From: Bradyrhizobium ottawaense | Lineage (GTDB): Bacteria > Pseudomonadota > Alphaproteobacteria > Rhizobiales > Xanthobacteraceae | NCBI RefSeq assembly: GCF_900099825.1 | Contig: NZ_LT629693.1 | Coordinates: 2,852,001 to 2,916,000 of the forward strand | Direction of reading: 5' to 3' | DNA: 64,000 bases | Shown here: piece after piece, positions 16,698 to 27,023 of the stretch | How positions within the stretch are numbered: the first letter of the stretch is position 1 | Layout of the letters: every line of letters begins with the position of its first letter | Program-made: the position numbers and the translations under genes | The notes under the pieces: model-generated | What the model was told of the DNA's origin: nothing | Seen by the model: the letters and a program-made list of their open reading frames with translations, nothing else | Database searches by the model: none

Positions 16698-18458
16698 CTA
16701 TTCGCAGAATGACGCGCCATTATACATGAAGCACTTGCCGCCGCGGCGCCCCGCCGTGGCCGGTGCCCGGCGCTCGCGTTGGGCGACGGCCGGTTTGCGT
16801 TCGGGGCGCTTCTCGCAACTGCCGCTCGATCCCAGCACATAACCGTCGTCGCAGGTAATCTTCACGCAGCTATCGCCATTGGCGCGGGTGCCGCGCTCGC
16901 ATTCCAGCGGACACACCCGTCCGGGCCTGGCCTTGACCGCATCCAGCGCATCGATACTGGCAACCTTGACGTCGAATTTGGTGCCGGCCTTGTCGTTGAA
17001 GGACGAAAGCGCCCGGCGCGATGATGCATTCCATTCGCCATCGATCTCGCCGGTCTTGCAGCCGACCCGTTTCAATTCGGACTGCAGCAAGCGTGGAATA
17101 TCCTGCGCGGGTCTGTCGGATTTCACCGTCTCCTTCGCCGGCTCAACCGCGGCGACCTTGGCCCCTTCAAGCTTCCTGGCTTCTTCCGCCGCGCGGTTCT
17201 GCTGCTCGACGGCCTTCAACTGCTCGGCCGCGGCGAGTTTTGCATCCTCCGCCAGCTTTTTCTTCTCGGCGGCGAGCCTGGTTTTTTCGGCCTCTTCGGC
17301 GGCTTTGGCTTGCGCCGCGACCCTGGCCTGCTCGGCGGCAACGACTTTGGCGTCCTCGACCTGCTTCTTCTTTTCGGCCGCGAGCCGCGCCTCCTCGGCA
17401 GCCTTCGACTGTGCGGCAGCCTTGGCCTGTTCGGCGGACTTGGCGCCTTCGGCGGCGAGCCTCGTCCGCTCTTCCGCGGCCTCGCGGGCTTTTTCGGTCG
17501 CGGCAATCCGCGCGGCCTCGGCGGCGAGCTTGTTGCGCTGCGCCTTGGCCAAATCGGTGTAGAAGCCGGACGGGTTGGCCAGAATGAACGAGTCCCACGC
17601 CTCTTTGGTGCCGACGCGTTCGGCCAGTTCATAGTCGCGGCGAAGGTCGGCGTTGGCATTGCCGGCAGCCGTCGCCGGCGCCACGGCGGGCGCGGGCACC
17701 AGCGCCACGTCGTTGCCGCCCAGCGAGCCGTAGACGAACGGCTCCTGCTTGTTGGCGGTGGCATTCATGACGTCATCCCGCACCAGGCGGAACGCCTTGC
17801 CGAGTTCCAGGCCCGGCTTGGCGAGATGTTTCAACAGCGCCGTCGTGAATGGGCTGTTCTTGCTGTCGCCATCGGAAGCCGTCGATCCGCCCTTGGCCGC
17901 GAACGCGATCAGGGTGTTGGGCTTCGACGGTTCGACACCTGCAAGGCCACGGCCGAGCGAACGCGACGCCACGGTCCGCTTCATGCTCTTGGCGAACGGA
18001 TTGTCGCGGCAGGCGTCAAGAATGACGAGGCGCAATTGTTTGGCGGGTTCGATCGCCTGCAGGATCCGGTCGAGCGCGATCGCCTCGTCATAGGCGTCGG
18101 TATCGCGCTCGAGCGCGGCGTCCACCGGAATCAGGTAATTGGTTCCATCGACCTCGATGCCGTGACCCGCATAGTAGATCACGGCAATGTCGGCATCGCG
18201 CGCCTTCTCGGTGAAGTCGCGCAGCGCACGGCGCATCTCGGTATTCTTCAGGTCGCGCCGGGATTCCACGACGTCGAACGCGGCCTTCTTGAACATCTCG
18301 GTGATCGCCGCCGCATCATTGGCGGGATTGGCGAGGACGTTGACGTTTTGATAGTTGGAATTACCGACCACGAACGCAACGCGCTTGTCCGCCAGCGCCG
18401 GCTGGCCGGCCAGGCAAACGATTGAAGTCATGAATAAAAAGGCTGCGAGCCGACGCAT
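16698..18458 (-). CDS. Caspase-like (peptidase C14) secreted protein with Ala-rich coiled coil
   Basis: A 586-residue exported protein. After a signal peptide (MRRLAAFLFMTSIVCLAGQPALA) comes a caspase-fold domain (about 25-245) with the catalytic His99 (YYAGHG) and Cys150 (LVILDACRDNPF) dyad intact. A long Ala/Glu/Lys coiled coil (about 290-440) follows. Then comes a PG-binding-like segment (RVGCKTGEIDGEWNASSRRALSSF) and a Cys-rich tail ending YNGASFCE. Bacterial caspase homologues cleave after basic residues; targets are unknown. The start at 18458 has GGAA six bases upstream; ATG 18464 is the alternative. It converges with the secreted paralogue genes. Confidence 0.85.
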   Translation of the reverse strand: MRRLAAFLFMTSIVCLAGQPALADKRVAFVVGNSNYQNVNVLANPANDAAAITEMFKKAAFDVVESRRDLKNTEMRRALRDFTEKARDADIAVIYYAGHGIEVDGTNYLIPVDAALERDTDAYDEAIALDRILQAIEPAKQLRLVILDACRDNPFAKSMKRTVASRSLGRGLAGVEPSKPNTLIAFAAKGGSTASDGDSKNSPFTTALLKHLAKPGLELGKAFRLVRDDVMNATANKQEPFVYGSLGGNDVALVPAPAVAPATAAGNANADLRRDYELAERVGTKEAWDSFILANPSGFYTDLAKAQRNKLAAEAARIAATEKAREAAEERTRLAAEGAKSAEQAKAAAQSKAAEEARLAAEKKKQVEDAKVVAAEQARVAAQAKAAEEAEKTRLAAEKKKLAEDAKLAAAEQLKAVEQQNRAAEEARKLEGAKVAAVEPAKETVKSDRPAQDIPRLLQSELKRVGCKTGEIDGEWNASSRRALSSFNDKAGTKFDVKVASIDALDAVKARPGRVCPLECERGTRANGDSCVKITCDDGYVLGSSGSCEKRPERKPAVAQRERRAPATAGRRGGKCFMYNGASFCE

Positions 18459-18591
18459 CGACATTTCCGAGTCCCAATAGGGACAACCATAGCATTTGTC
18501 ATTATGACAGCAAGGCACACGGCGCAGGTCTGTGATCCCGATCACAGCAGTGATCGCGACCGTCAACGCGCCAGCAGAGGGCTGAACCGGC

Positions 18592-19131
18592 ATGAGCATC
18601 GAGATCGACGTCCTGAACGGAGACGCATCATGGCCCGTGGTTGAGCCGCTAATGCAAGCGGTCTGGCCGCGCGATGTGGTCGAGAAGTTGTCCTGGGGCC
18701 ACGTCAAATGGGCCCACGCCGATCTACGGGTGCTGATCGACGCTCCCCAGGAATCGGCCAAAGCCGGATTGGCCTGCCATGTCGGCATCTACTTCCGCAC
18801 CGTCACCTGGGACGGGCGCAAGGTCGATATCGGCGGCATCGGCGGCGTCTCGACCCGGCCGGATTGCCGGGGACGCGGTTACGCCACCCTTGCCCTCAAC
18901 GCCGCGGTTCAGACCATGCGCGACCATGAAGCGGTCAGGTTCGGATTGCTGTTTTGCGAGCCGCACAATGAGGCGTTCTATCAGGCGCGCGGCTGGCATC
19001 GCTTCGAAGGCGAGGTCTATGCCGAGCAGCCGCAGGGACGGGTTCGCTTCGATGCGATGGCGCCGTTCGTGTTCGATTTCACCCGCAAGCCGCGCGACGG
19101 CGTCATCGACCTATGCGGCCTGCCGTGGTGA
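18592..19131 (+). CDS. GNAT family N-acetyltransferase
   Basis: A 179-residue GNAT acetyltransferase. The acetyl-CoA site is GGVSTRPDCRGRGYATLALNAA (about 85-106, with RGRGYA as motif A), followed by FCEPHNEAFYQARGWHRFEG, the beta-bulge and C-terminal strand. The opening resembles AAC(2')-type aminoglycoside acetyltransferases, but the substrate cannot be assigned. It is divergent from the caspase-like gene, sharing an intergenic region of about 130 bases. Confidence 0.8.
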   Translation: MSIEIDVLNGDASWPVVEPLMQAVWPRDVVEKLSWGHVKWAHADLRVLIDAPQESAKAGLACHVGIYFRTVTWDGRKVDIGGIGGVSTRPDCRGRGYATLALNAAVQTMRDHEAVRFGLLFCEPHNEAFYQARGWHRFEGEVYAEQPQGRVRFDAMAPFVFDFTRKPRDGVIDLCGLPW

Positions 19132-19222
19132 CCCCTGCATTGGCGGCGGGTGGCTTGCGCCGGCCCGCTCGCATAATATGTCAGCCATAATCTATACGGT
19201 TCTGGCTGAAAGCATGTGACGC

Positions 19223-20605
19223 ATGACGATTGACGCCCCGCTCGACGTGCGCCCCGCGGCCGTGCCGCCCGCCGCGGTCAACAGCCTGTTGATGGCGCCG
19301 ATCCTGCCGACGCTGTTGCAGCTCGCGATCCCCAACACGATCGCGATGTTCGGCACGGCGCTGGTGGCGGTGGCCGAGACCTCCTATATCGGCCGGCTCG
19401 GCACCGAGCCGCTGGCCGGGATCGCGCTGGTGTTTCCGTTCGTGATGCTGACGCAGATGATGTCGGCCGGCGCGATGGGCGGCGGCGTTTCCTCCGCCAT
19501 CAGCCGCGCGCTCGGCGCGGGAAACCGCGACCGTGCCGCGACGCTGGCGCTGCATGCTGCCATCATCGGCCTCTGCGCCGGACTGTTCTTCACGGTGATG
19601 ATGCTGACCCTCGGCCGCCAGTTCTATTCGCTGCTCGGCGGACGCGGCGACGTGCTCGAGCAGGCCATGCAATATTCGCACGTGCTGTTCTCCGGCGCGG
19701 TCTCGATCTGGCTGGTCAACACGCTGGCCTCGGTGGTGCGCGGCACCGGCGACATGCGGGTGCCTTCGCTGACGCTGATCGCCACCGCCATCGTGCAGGT
19801 CGCGGTCGGCGGCGGATTTGGTCTCGGGCTGTTCGGCCTGCCGAAGCTCGGCATGGCGGGTGTCGCCACCGGCCAGCTCACCGCCTTCACGCTCGGCGCG
19901 ATCTTCCTGGCGTGGTATCTCGCCAGCGGCCGCAGCCGGTTGAAGCTGAATTTTTCGACCTTCACGTTTCAGCGCGACATGTTCTTCGACATTCTCAAGG
20001 TCGGCGCGGTTTCCTGCCTGTCGCCCTTGCAGACCGTGCTGACCATTCTGATTTTCACCAAGATCCTCGCTTCCTTCGGCACCGAGACGCTGGCCGGCTA
20101 CGGCATGGGCTCGCGGCTTGAATTCCTGCTGACGCCGATCGCCTTCGCATTCGGCGTCGCCTCGGTACCGATGGTCGGAATGGCGATGGGCGCCGGTCTG
20201 GTGGCGCGCGCGCGTCAGGTGGCCTGGACGGCAGGTGCGGCGTCCAGCCTGATCGTGGGCCTGATCGGCGTTGTCGTGGCGATTTGGCCGGCGCTCTGGG
20301 TCTCGCTGTTTACCAGCGATCCCGGCGTCACCACAGCTGCCAATTCCTATTTCGCGCTGGCAGGACCGGCATTCGCCTTCTTCGGAATGGGCGCCTGCCT
20401 TTATTTTTCATCGCAGGGCGCCGCCAAGGTCGGCGGTCCGGTGCTGGCCGGCACGGCCCGATTGCTGCTGGTCGGCCTCGGCGGCTGGTGGCTGGCGTCG
20501 TCGGGCGCACCGGCATGGACCTTGTTCGTGCTGGTGGGCGCGGCGATGGTCGTCTACGGCCTCGGCACCGCGCTCTCGATTCGCCTGACGCGGTGGGGCA
20601 AATAA
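19223..20605 (+). CDS. MATE family multidrug/Na+ antiporter
   Basis: A 460-residue MATE family transporter with 12 predicted membrane segments in two six-helix halves. IPNTIAMFGTALVAVAETSYIGRLGTEPLAGIALVFP (about 33-70) is the typical first-half signature; a similar stretch recurs in the second half (TKILASFGTETLAGYGMGSRLE). These pumps export cationic drugs or metabolites in exchange for Na+ or H+. It stands 91 bases after the GNAT gene on the same strand. Confidence 0.9.
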   Translation: MTIDAPLDVRPAAVPPAAVNSLLMAPILPTLLQLAIPNTIAMFGTALVAVAETSYIGRLGTEPLAGIALVFPFVMLTQMMSAGAMGGGVSSAISRALGAGNRDRAATLALHAAIIGLCAGLFFTVMMLTLGRQFYSLLGGRGDVLEQAMQYSHVLFSGAVSIWLVNTLASVVRGTGDMRVPSLTLIATAIVQVAVGGGFGLGLFGLPKLGMAGVATGQLTAFTLGAIFLAWYLASGRSRLKLNFSTFTFQRDMFFDILKVGAVSCLSPLQTVLTILIFTKILASFGTETLAGYGMGSRLEFLLTPIAFAFGVASVPMVGMAMGAGLVARARQVAWTAGAASSLIVGLIGVVVAIWPALWVSLFTSDPGVTTAANSYFALAGPAFAFFGMGACLYFSSQGAAKVGGPVLAGTARLLLVGLGGWWLASSGAPAWTLFVLVGAAMVVYGLGTALSIRLTRWGK

Positions 20606-20690
20606 AACCACAACCGCCGCGACCTAATACGGCGTTGCACAAATCTGATTTGTTGTTATGCAGGCCTGCGTTTTTCTCGGGGACTGATTC

Positions 20691-21134
20691 ATGGCCTGCA
20701 GGTACGTTTTCACCATCGCGATTTTAGCGGCATTGCTCGCCGCGCCGTCCGCCCGCGCACAGGGCGCCGGCGAGCCGACCGGCACCTGGCTGACCCAGGC
20801 CGGCGATGCCCGGGTGCGGGTCAGCAAATGCGGCAGCGGAATTTGCGGGGTTATCGTCGGTCTGCGGGAGCCGAACGATCCCGCCACCGGCAAACCCCAG
20901 GTCGACGACAAGAATCCCAATCCGGCGCTTAAAAGGCGTCCGATGATCGGCCTTCCGCTGTTCAGCGGCATGAGCCCGACCGGCCCCGCAAAATGGTCGG
21001 GCCAGATCTACAACGCCGATGACGGCTCGACCTATGCGAGCAACGTCTCGCTAACGGGCCCGGACACGCTCCGGGTCGAAGGCTGCGTCGGCGCCCTGTG
21101 TGGTGGCGAGAACTGGACGCGCGTCGGGCGCTGA
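20691..21134 (+). CDS. Secreted DUF2147 domain protein
   Basis: A 147-residue protein with signal peptide MACRYVFTIAILAALLAAPSARAQ. The mature part is a DUF2147 domain: GTWLTQAGDARVRVSKCGSGICGVIVGL, then DDKNPNPALKRRPMIGLPLFSGM, and a final GCVGALCGGENWTRV. Four cysteines probably form two disulfides. Family function is unknown; members are small beta-rich exported proteins. It is probably a single-gene unit. Confidence 0.85.
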   Translation: MACRYVFTIAILAALLAAPSARAQGAGEPTGTWLTQAGDARVRVSKCGSGICGVIVGLREPNDPATGKPQVDDKNPNPALKRRPMIGLPLFSGMSPTGPAKWSGQIYNADDGSTYASNVSLTGPDTLRVEGCVGALCGGENWTRVGR

Positions 21135-21210
21135 GCTGGACTGCGCGTCACATCCGAGACGACCAATGCCGCGCGACCCCCACCCTAACGCGAGATTGAG
21201 CACCGTCTCC

Positions 21211-22365
21211 TCAAGCCACCGTCGCTTTAAGCGCCGTCGCCGCCGACGCATAGCCGCCGCGGGCGCCGTCGATGAAGTGAACGTGGTCGCTGCGCATCAC
21301 CGACGGCGTGAAGCAGGTCATCATCGCCGCATCCTGCCGGTGCAGGCCATAGCGCACGACCTTGTTCGAAGCGGCAGTCGCCAGACGCAGCGTTAGCGCT
21401 TGCTCGAGCTCCGGCGTGCAATCGAGAATCATCCGCAGACCGTCGTCGTATTTGCGGAAGTCGGAGTTCTCCACCACCTGCTGCACATAGGTCTTCGGCA
21501 CGAAATTCCCGACCTTTATGCCAAAGCGCATCACCACGAAGGCCCACAGCGTCACTGCGAGCACGATCGCGCGCCGCATCAACAACGGCCCGCCGCGCGC
21601 TGCGCGGGCCTCGTACTCCAGGCCCGCCGGCGGCCAGTGCAGCGGCGGCCCGCCCGGCGGCACCGGCCGTCCCGCGTCGGGGCTCCGCTCGACGAGAGAG
21701 ATGACATCCTCGATCACTTGACGGAAGGCACGCGGATCGGCGCCGGGAGCCGGCACCACCAGCACGGAAAGAATGAGCCCGCGGGTCGAGGGAATTTCCT
21801 CGAACCGGCATGAAAGCCCGGAAAGGTCGGGCTGCGTCCCCGGGTGCGCTTTCGGTACCGCAAATTCACCGCGCTTCATCGCCGCTTCCGCCCAGCCGAG
21901 ACCGCCGCCCGAAAACATCGCATAGGACAGATTAGGCGACGGTCCAAAGCGGGCGACGCGAACATCGAGGCCCTGCGCGCGGATCGACGCGACCGGTACC
22001 AGTGCGACCCGCAACACCAGATTGAGGCTCTCTTCGACCCACACAGCAGTCGCCGCCAGCGCAGCGCGGGCGCGTTCGAGATCGTCGGGCGACACCGCAA
22101 AGCTGGCGCCGTCGCCGCCGAACACGAACGGAAATTCGCGGCCTTCGAGCGCATTGGTGACGGCGGCGATGACAGATGCGCCTGCCATGTTGACGGCCTT
22201 GTAACGCGCTTCCGCGATCGCCCTGGTCGATTCCACGATGTCGGCGACGCCGACGCTCCAGTCGTCGGGCAAGGCCGAATACAGCGACGGGTCCATCAGG
22301 CTGGTAAAGCCACGAAAGACCGGGATGCTGCCGTAAAAAATTTCGCTGCCGTCGGGCGTGGTCAT
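21211..22365 (-). CDS. DUF3095 family protein (class III cyclase-like)
   Basis: A 384-residue DUF3095 protein. The N-terminal half (about 35-190) resembles a degenerate class III nucleotide cyclase: VGVADIVESTRAIAEARYKAVNMAGA contains the first metal aspartate region, and FPFVFGGDGASFAV the second. The C-terminal half (about 270-384) contains a hydrophobic stretch and a conserved TPSVMRSDHVHFIDGARGGYA ending. Cyclase activity is not demonstrated for this family as far as I know. It is minus-strand and divergent from the acylase gene, with about 220 bases between the starts. Confidence 0.75.
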   Translation of the reverse strand: MTTPDGSEIFYGSIPVFRGFTSLMDPSLYSALPDDWSVGVADIVESTRAIAEARYKAVNMAGASVIAAVTNALEGREFPFVFGGDGASFAVSPDDLERARAALAATAVWVEESLNLVLRVALVPVASIRAQGLDVRVARFGPSPNLSYAMFSGGGLGWAEAAMKRGEFAVPKAHPGTQPDLSGLSCRFEEIPSTRGLILSVLVVPAPGADPRAFRQVIEDVISLVERSPDAGRPVPPGGPPLHWPPAGLEYEARAARGGPLLMRRAIVLAVTLWAFVVMRFGIKVGNFVPKTYVQQVVENSDFRKYDDGLRMILDCTPELEQALTLRLATAASNKVVRYGLHRQDAAMMTCFTPSVMRSDHVHFIDGARGGYASAATALKATVA

Positions 22366-22587
22366 CGCGATGTCGGGGGCTCCCCTTCTCGGACTATCTA
22401 GCAGATGCGCCCGATCATGGAAATTGGTTCAACTGACGCCGCGCCGGTGACGTTTCCATCCGCCAAATTCAACGGCGAAGCGCCACTTGCAGGTGGCATC
22501 GTTCGGTTGCAAGGTCGGCGAACCGCTCCGCAATCGACCCGGCCCCAATCGGCTGTGACATTGACGGCAAAAAAAGAGGAAGAGGAA

Positions 22588-25030
22588 ATGAACAAGAACC
22601 TCAAACAAGCCGCCCGGCCATTGCTTCTCGCCGCCGCCATGGCAATGACCGCCGGGTCCGCTGCGGTCGCGCGCGATCAGGAAGCCCTGTCTTCCGCGGC
22701 GCGCCTTTCGAGCAGCAGTGTCGCAGGCCTGAAGGCGCCCGGAAAAATTCTGGTCGATGTCTGGGGTATTCCTCACATCTATGCGGCCAACGAGCGCGAT
22801 CTTTTCTTCCTGCAGGGCTTCAATGCGGCCCGGGACCGGCTTTGGCAGATTGACCTGTGGCGCAAGCGCGGCCTCGGACTTCTCGCCAGGGATTTCGGTC
22901 CCGCTTACGTCGAGCAGGACCGGGCCCTTCGGCTATTCCTCTATCGCGGTGACATGACGACCGAATGGGGATCCTACGGGCCCAAAGCCAGGGACTATGC
23001 CGAGGCCTTTGTTGCGGGCGTCAATGCCTATGTGGCCGACGTGCGCAGCGGATCCCGGCCACGCCCGGTGGAGTTCAAGATCGCCGGAACGATGCCGGAT
23101 CTGTGGACCGCGGATGACGTCGTTCGAATTCGCAGCCACGGACTGACGAGGAATGTTGCCTCCGAGGTAAGGCGCGCGCGGGTCGCCTGCGCTGCAGGGC
23201 TCGAAACCGACCGCCTGCGCGTCAAGCTGCAACCGCCATGGACGACAAAAATCCCTGACGGTCTCGACCCCTGCAGCATTCCGAAAGACGTGCTCGCCGC
23301 CTACCTCCTCGCCACGCGGCCAGTCGCATTCGCGCGCCCAGGCGAGAAGGCGGCATCGCTCGATCTCGATACGCTTCTCGCGCAAGCCGACGAACAGCGT
23401 GACACCATCGGCTCCAACAACTGGGTGGTCGCCCCGGCACGCTCGGCGACCGGACGTCCAATCCTCGCCAATGATCCGCATCGCGAACACAGCGTTCCGT
23501 CGCTGCGCTACATCGTCGGGCTGAATGCGCCGGGGCTGTCGGTGATCGGCGCCGGCGAACCTGCGCTGCCGGGAATATCGATCGGCCACAACGGGACGAT
23601 CGCTTTCGGCCTGACGATCTTCAACGTCGATCAGGAGGATCTCTACGTCTACGAGCTGAACCCCGCCGATAAGAACCAGTACCGCTATCGTGACGGCTGG
23701 GAAACGATGCGCGTCGTTCACGAAACCGCGGAGGTCAAGGGCGAGGCGCCGAGGGACATCGAGCTGAAATTCACGCGGCACGGTCCCGTCGTGTTTGTCG
23801 ATGCCGAGAACAAGCGGGCCTTCGCCATTCGCTCGGTCTGGTCCGAGCCGGGCACGTCGGCGTATTTCGGCTCGTCCGACTATATGACCGCCAAGGACTG
23901 GAATGGTTTTCTGGCGGCGATGCGACGCTGGGGCGCGCCGTCCGAAAACCAGGTCTATGCCGACGTGAAAGGCAATATCGGCTGGGTGGCCGCCGGCAAG
24001 ACGCCGCGCCGCGTCAACTATGATGGGCTGCTGCCGGTACCGGGCGACGGCCGCTACGAGTGGCAGGGGTTTCTCGGACTGGATGAATTGCCGCGTGTCT
24101 ATCGACCCGAGCAAGGCTGGTTCGCGACCGCAAACCAGATGAATTTGCCGGACGGCTATCCGGTCGCGGAACGCAAGGTTGGCTTCGAATGGTCGGACGA
24201 GGCGCGCTGGCAGCGCATTGTCGAGGTGCTCAAGGCCAACAGCAAGATGACGCTGGCGGACGCCATGGATTTGCAGAATGACGACACATCCATGCTGGCC
24301 CGGCGGCTCGTGGTCCTGTTGAAGCCGCTGAGCTCGGAGGACCCCAACGTCAAGAAGGGGCTGGAGTTGCTGAAGGCCTGGGACGCGCGCGACACCGCGG
24401 ACAGTGCGGCGGCGGCCGTGTTCGAAGTCTGGATCGCCAACCATCTCGGGTCCACGCTGGTCAAGGCGATCGCGCCGAAGGTCGTCGACATCATTGCGCC
24501 CGACCCCGCCAGCATTTCGGCGATTGTCGCGGCGCTCGAAAGTTCCGGCGATCTGCTGGGGCCCGATCCCGCCGCCACGCGCGACCGCGTCCTCCGCGAC
24601 AGTCTGGGCACCGCGATTGCCGAGGTGGCCGGCCGGCTTGGCCCGGATTCTTCCGGATGGGCCTGGGGCAAGCTGCACAAGGCACAATTCGATCACGCGC
24701 TGTCACCGCTCGCCGACACGGCGACGGTACCGCAGCTTAACGTCGGGCCGTTGGCGCTCGGAGGCGCGGCCAACGTGCCGCGCGCGGCGACCTATCGCCG
24801 TACGGATTATCAGCTGACGGCGGGCGCCTCGTTCCGCATGGTGCTCGACGTCGGTAACTGGGATGCGAGCCGCGCCATCAACACCCCCCGGGCAATCCGG
24901 CGATCCCTTCAACGGGCATTATCGCGACCTCGCCCCGCTGTGGGCGGCCGGCCAATATGTTCCGCTGCTCTACAGCCGCGCCGCCGTCGAAGCCGCGACG
25001 TCGGAAGCGATCACCCTGACGCCGCGATGA
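22588..25030 (+). pseudogene. Penicillin acylase family protein with a C-terminal frameshift
   Basis: An Ntn-hydrolase of the penicillin/AHL acylase family; the intended product is about 813 residues. Signal peptide MNKNLKQAARPLLLAAAMAM.. is followed by the alpha subunit and then the autocatalytic site DTIGSNNW, where Ser276 would become the beta-subunit N-terminal nucleophile. At the six-C run 24884-24889 the reading frame breaks: dropping one C restores the family ending (GQSGDPFNGHYRDLAPLWA and on to LTPR, stop at 25028). As written the frame reads into unrelated sequence. A single-base sequencing error is as likely as a real mutation. The ATG has AAGAGGAAGAGG in front. Substrate (beta-lactam, AHL or other amide) is unknown. 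Confidence 0.8.
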
Positions 25031-25050
25031 GCGTTCAGGGGCGCTCAGCC

Positions 25051-26922
25051 CTACGCCTTCACGATGCCCCGCAGCACCATCGCGTTGAGCCGGCTCGCAA
25101 ATGCGGCCGGATCTTCCGGCAGCTCGCCGTCGAGGATTTGCGCCTGCTCCAGCAGCAGCAGCGACAGATCCGCGACCGCATCGCCTGACGTGGCGACCGC
25201 TGCGACCAGCGGGTGACGCATGTTGATCTCGAGCACCGGTTTGGTGATCGGCCCCTTGTTCTGCATCGCCAGCAGCCGCTCGAGCTGGCGATCGCGGCCG
25301 TCGCCGCCGGCCACCAGGCACGACGCGCTCGATGTCAGCCGCTGCGAGGCGCGCACTTCGGAGACGCGCTCGCCGAGCGCGTCCTTGATCAGCGCGACCG
25401 TCGTGGCCGCGTCGGCGCCGTCCGCGCCCTTGTCGTCGGCCTTGTCTTCCAAAAGCGGGATCAGGCTGAAATCGATGTCGCCCTGGCTCAGCGATTTCAG
25501 CGGCTTGCCGCCGAAGTCTGTTGGAGCCGAGGTCCAGAACGCATCGACCGGATCGGTCAGCAGCAGCACCTCGATGCCGCGCGCCGCAGCCGATTCCAGC
25601 TTCGGGTTCGACTTCAGCCGCTCGACGCTGTCGCCGGTGAGATAATAGATCTCGGTCTGGTTCGGCTTGATATCCTCGGCATATTGCTTGAGCGAGCGCT
25701 TCTCGCCCTTCGTGGTGGTGAAGCGTGACAGCGCCAGCACCTTGTCGCGCCGTTCGAAGTCCTCCCAGATACCTTCCTTGATGACCGCGCCGAACGCATC
25801 CCAGATTTTGGCGAACGCTTCCGGCTCTTTGTCGCCGAGCGCTTCCAGTTCGGAAACGACGCGGCTGGTGACGGCCTTGCGGATCTGCGCCAGTTGCGGA
25901 TTGTTCTGCAGCATCTCGCGCGAGATATTGAGCGGCAGGTCCTCGCTGTCGATCACGCCGCGAATGAAGCGCAGATAGGCCGGCAGCAGATCGGCGTCAT
26001 CGGCGATGAAGACGCGGCGGACGTAGAGCCTGACCTTGCCCTTGCGCGCCTGGTCGAACAGGTCGAACGGTTTTGCCGACGGCGCGAACAGCAGCACCGC
26101 ATATGACTGCCGGCCCTCGGCGCGGTAGTGCAACGTCATCGCGGGCTCGTCGAACGCCCCGGCGATCTGCTGGTACGCCTGCTTGTAGTCCTCCGGCGTG
26201 AGTTCGGATTTCGGCCGCTGCCACAGCGCGCTGGCCGAATTGATCTGGCGCGGCTCGCCTTCTTCCGGCACCAGTTCGATCGGGAACTGGATGTTGTCGG
26301 AATAGGCGCGGACGATGCGCTCGATCTCATGGGTTTCGAGATATTTTTTGGCGTCCTCTTTCAGATGCAGGACGATCTCGGTGCCGCGGGGGATGCGCCC
26401 AGCGTCGTCCTCGCTACCCGGCGCAATTTCAAAGCCGCTGCCGCCCGACGACGACCAGACAAAAACCTGATCCGATCCGGCGCGCCGGCTGGTGACGACG
26501 ATGCGCTCGGCGACCATGAAGGCCGCATAGAAGCCGACGCCGAACTGACCGATCAGGCCGGCGCCGTCCTTGGCCTCGGTCAGCCGCGACAGAAACGACT
26601 TGGTGCCGGAGCGCGCGATGGTGCCGAGGTTGTCGATCAGTTCCTGCCGGTCCATGCCGATACCGGTATCGACCACCGACAGGGTGCCGGCCTTCTTGTC
26701 CGGGACGATGCGGATGACGGGTGGCGCGCCATCGGTGATCAGTTCCGGCGCCGAGATCGCCTCGTAGCGCAGCTTGTCGCAGGCGTCCGACGCATTCGAG
26801 ATCAGTTCGCGCAGGAAAATATCGGTCTCCGAATAGACCGAGTGCACCATCAGGTTCAAGAGTTCGGCGACCTCGGCCTGGAACGGCTGGGATTCGGGGG
26901 CAGCGGTGGCGGTCTCGGTCAT
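25051..26922 (-). CDS. htpG: Molecular chaperone HtpG (Hsp90)
   Basis: A 623-residue bacterial Hsp90. The GHKL ATPase site is complete: [27 protein letters not shown], and [14 protein letters not shown]. The middle domain follows with RRVFI and [21 protein letters not shown], then the dimerisation domain. It assists folding of client proteins under stress. The ATG at 26922 matches the family start; a few codons upstream are also open. It converges with the acylase gene, 20 bases apart. Confidence 0.95.
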   Translation of the reverse strand: MTETATAAPESQPFQAEVAELLNLMVHSVYSETDIFLRELISNASDACDKLRYEAISAPELITDGAPPVIRIVPDKKAGTLSVVDTGIGMDRQELIDNLGTIARSGTKSFLSRLTEAKDGAGLIGQFGVGFYAAFMVAERIVVTSRRAGSDQVFVWSSSGGSGFEIAPGSEDDAGRIPRGTEIVLHLKEDAKKYLETHEIERIVRAYSDNIQFPIELVPEEGEPRQINSASALWQRPKSELTPEDYKQAYQQIAGAFDEPAMTLHYRAEGRQSYAVLLFAPSAKPFDLFDQARKGKVRLYVRRVFIADDADLLPAYLRFIRGVIDSEDLPLNISREMLQNNPQLAQIRKAVTSRVVSELEALGDKEPEAFAKIWDAFGAVIKEGIWEDFERRDKVLALSRFTTTKGEKRSLKQYAEDIKPNQTEIYYLTGDSVERLKSNPKLESAAARGIEVLLLTDPVDAFWTSAPTDFGGKPLKSLSQGDIDFSLIPLLEDKADDKGADGADAATTVALIKDALGERVSEVRASQRLTSSASCLVAGGDGRDRQLERLLAMQNKGPITKPVLEINMRHPLVAAVATSGDAVADLSLLLLEQAQILDGELPEDPAAFASRLNAMVLRGIVKA

Positions 26923-26961
26923 ATCGGGCTCGCAGCGCAAACGAAGGGAATGGAAAGCCCT

Positions 26962-26989
26962 GATATAGCAATGCCATCTGGGGTGGCAA
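26962..26989 (-). promoter_or_regulatory. Possible sigma-70-like promoter of htpG
   Basis: On the minus strand TTGCCA (26984-26989) and TATATC (26962-26967) are 16 bases apart, about 40 bases upstream of the htpG ATG. The upstream flank CTTGCC-ACCCC also resembles a weak heat-shock sigma-32 element. Motif match only. Confidence 0.35.
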
Positions 26990-27023
26990 GATTTACGCTA
27001 CCCAGCCGAAGCCAGAAGCCCCC

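Noticed and set aside
22933..24696. 587-codon open frame on the minus strand across the acylase gene
   Set aside because: It is antisense to strong penicillin-acylase motifs, is Arg/Pro/His-rich as expected of a high-GC shadow frame, and has no family resemblance.
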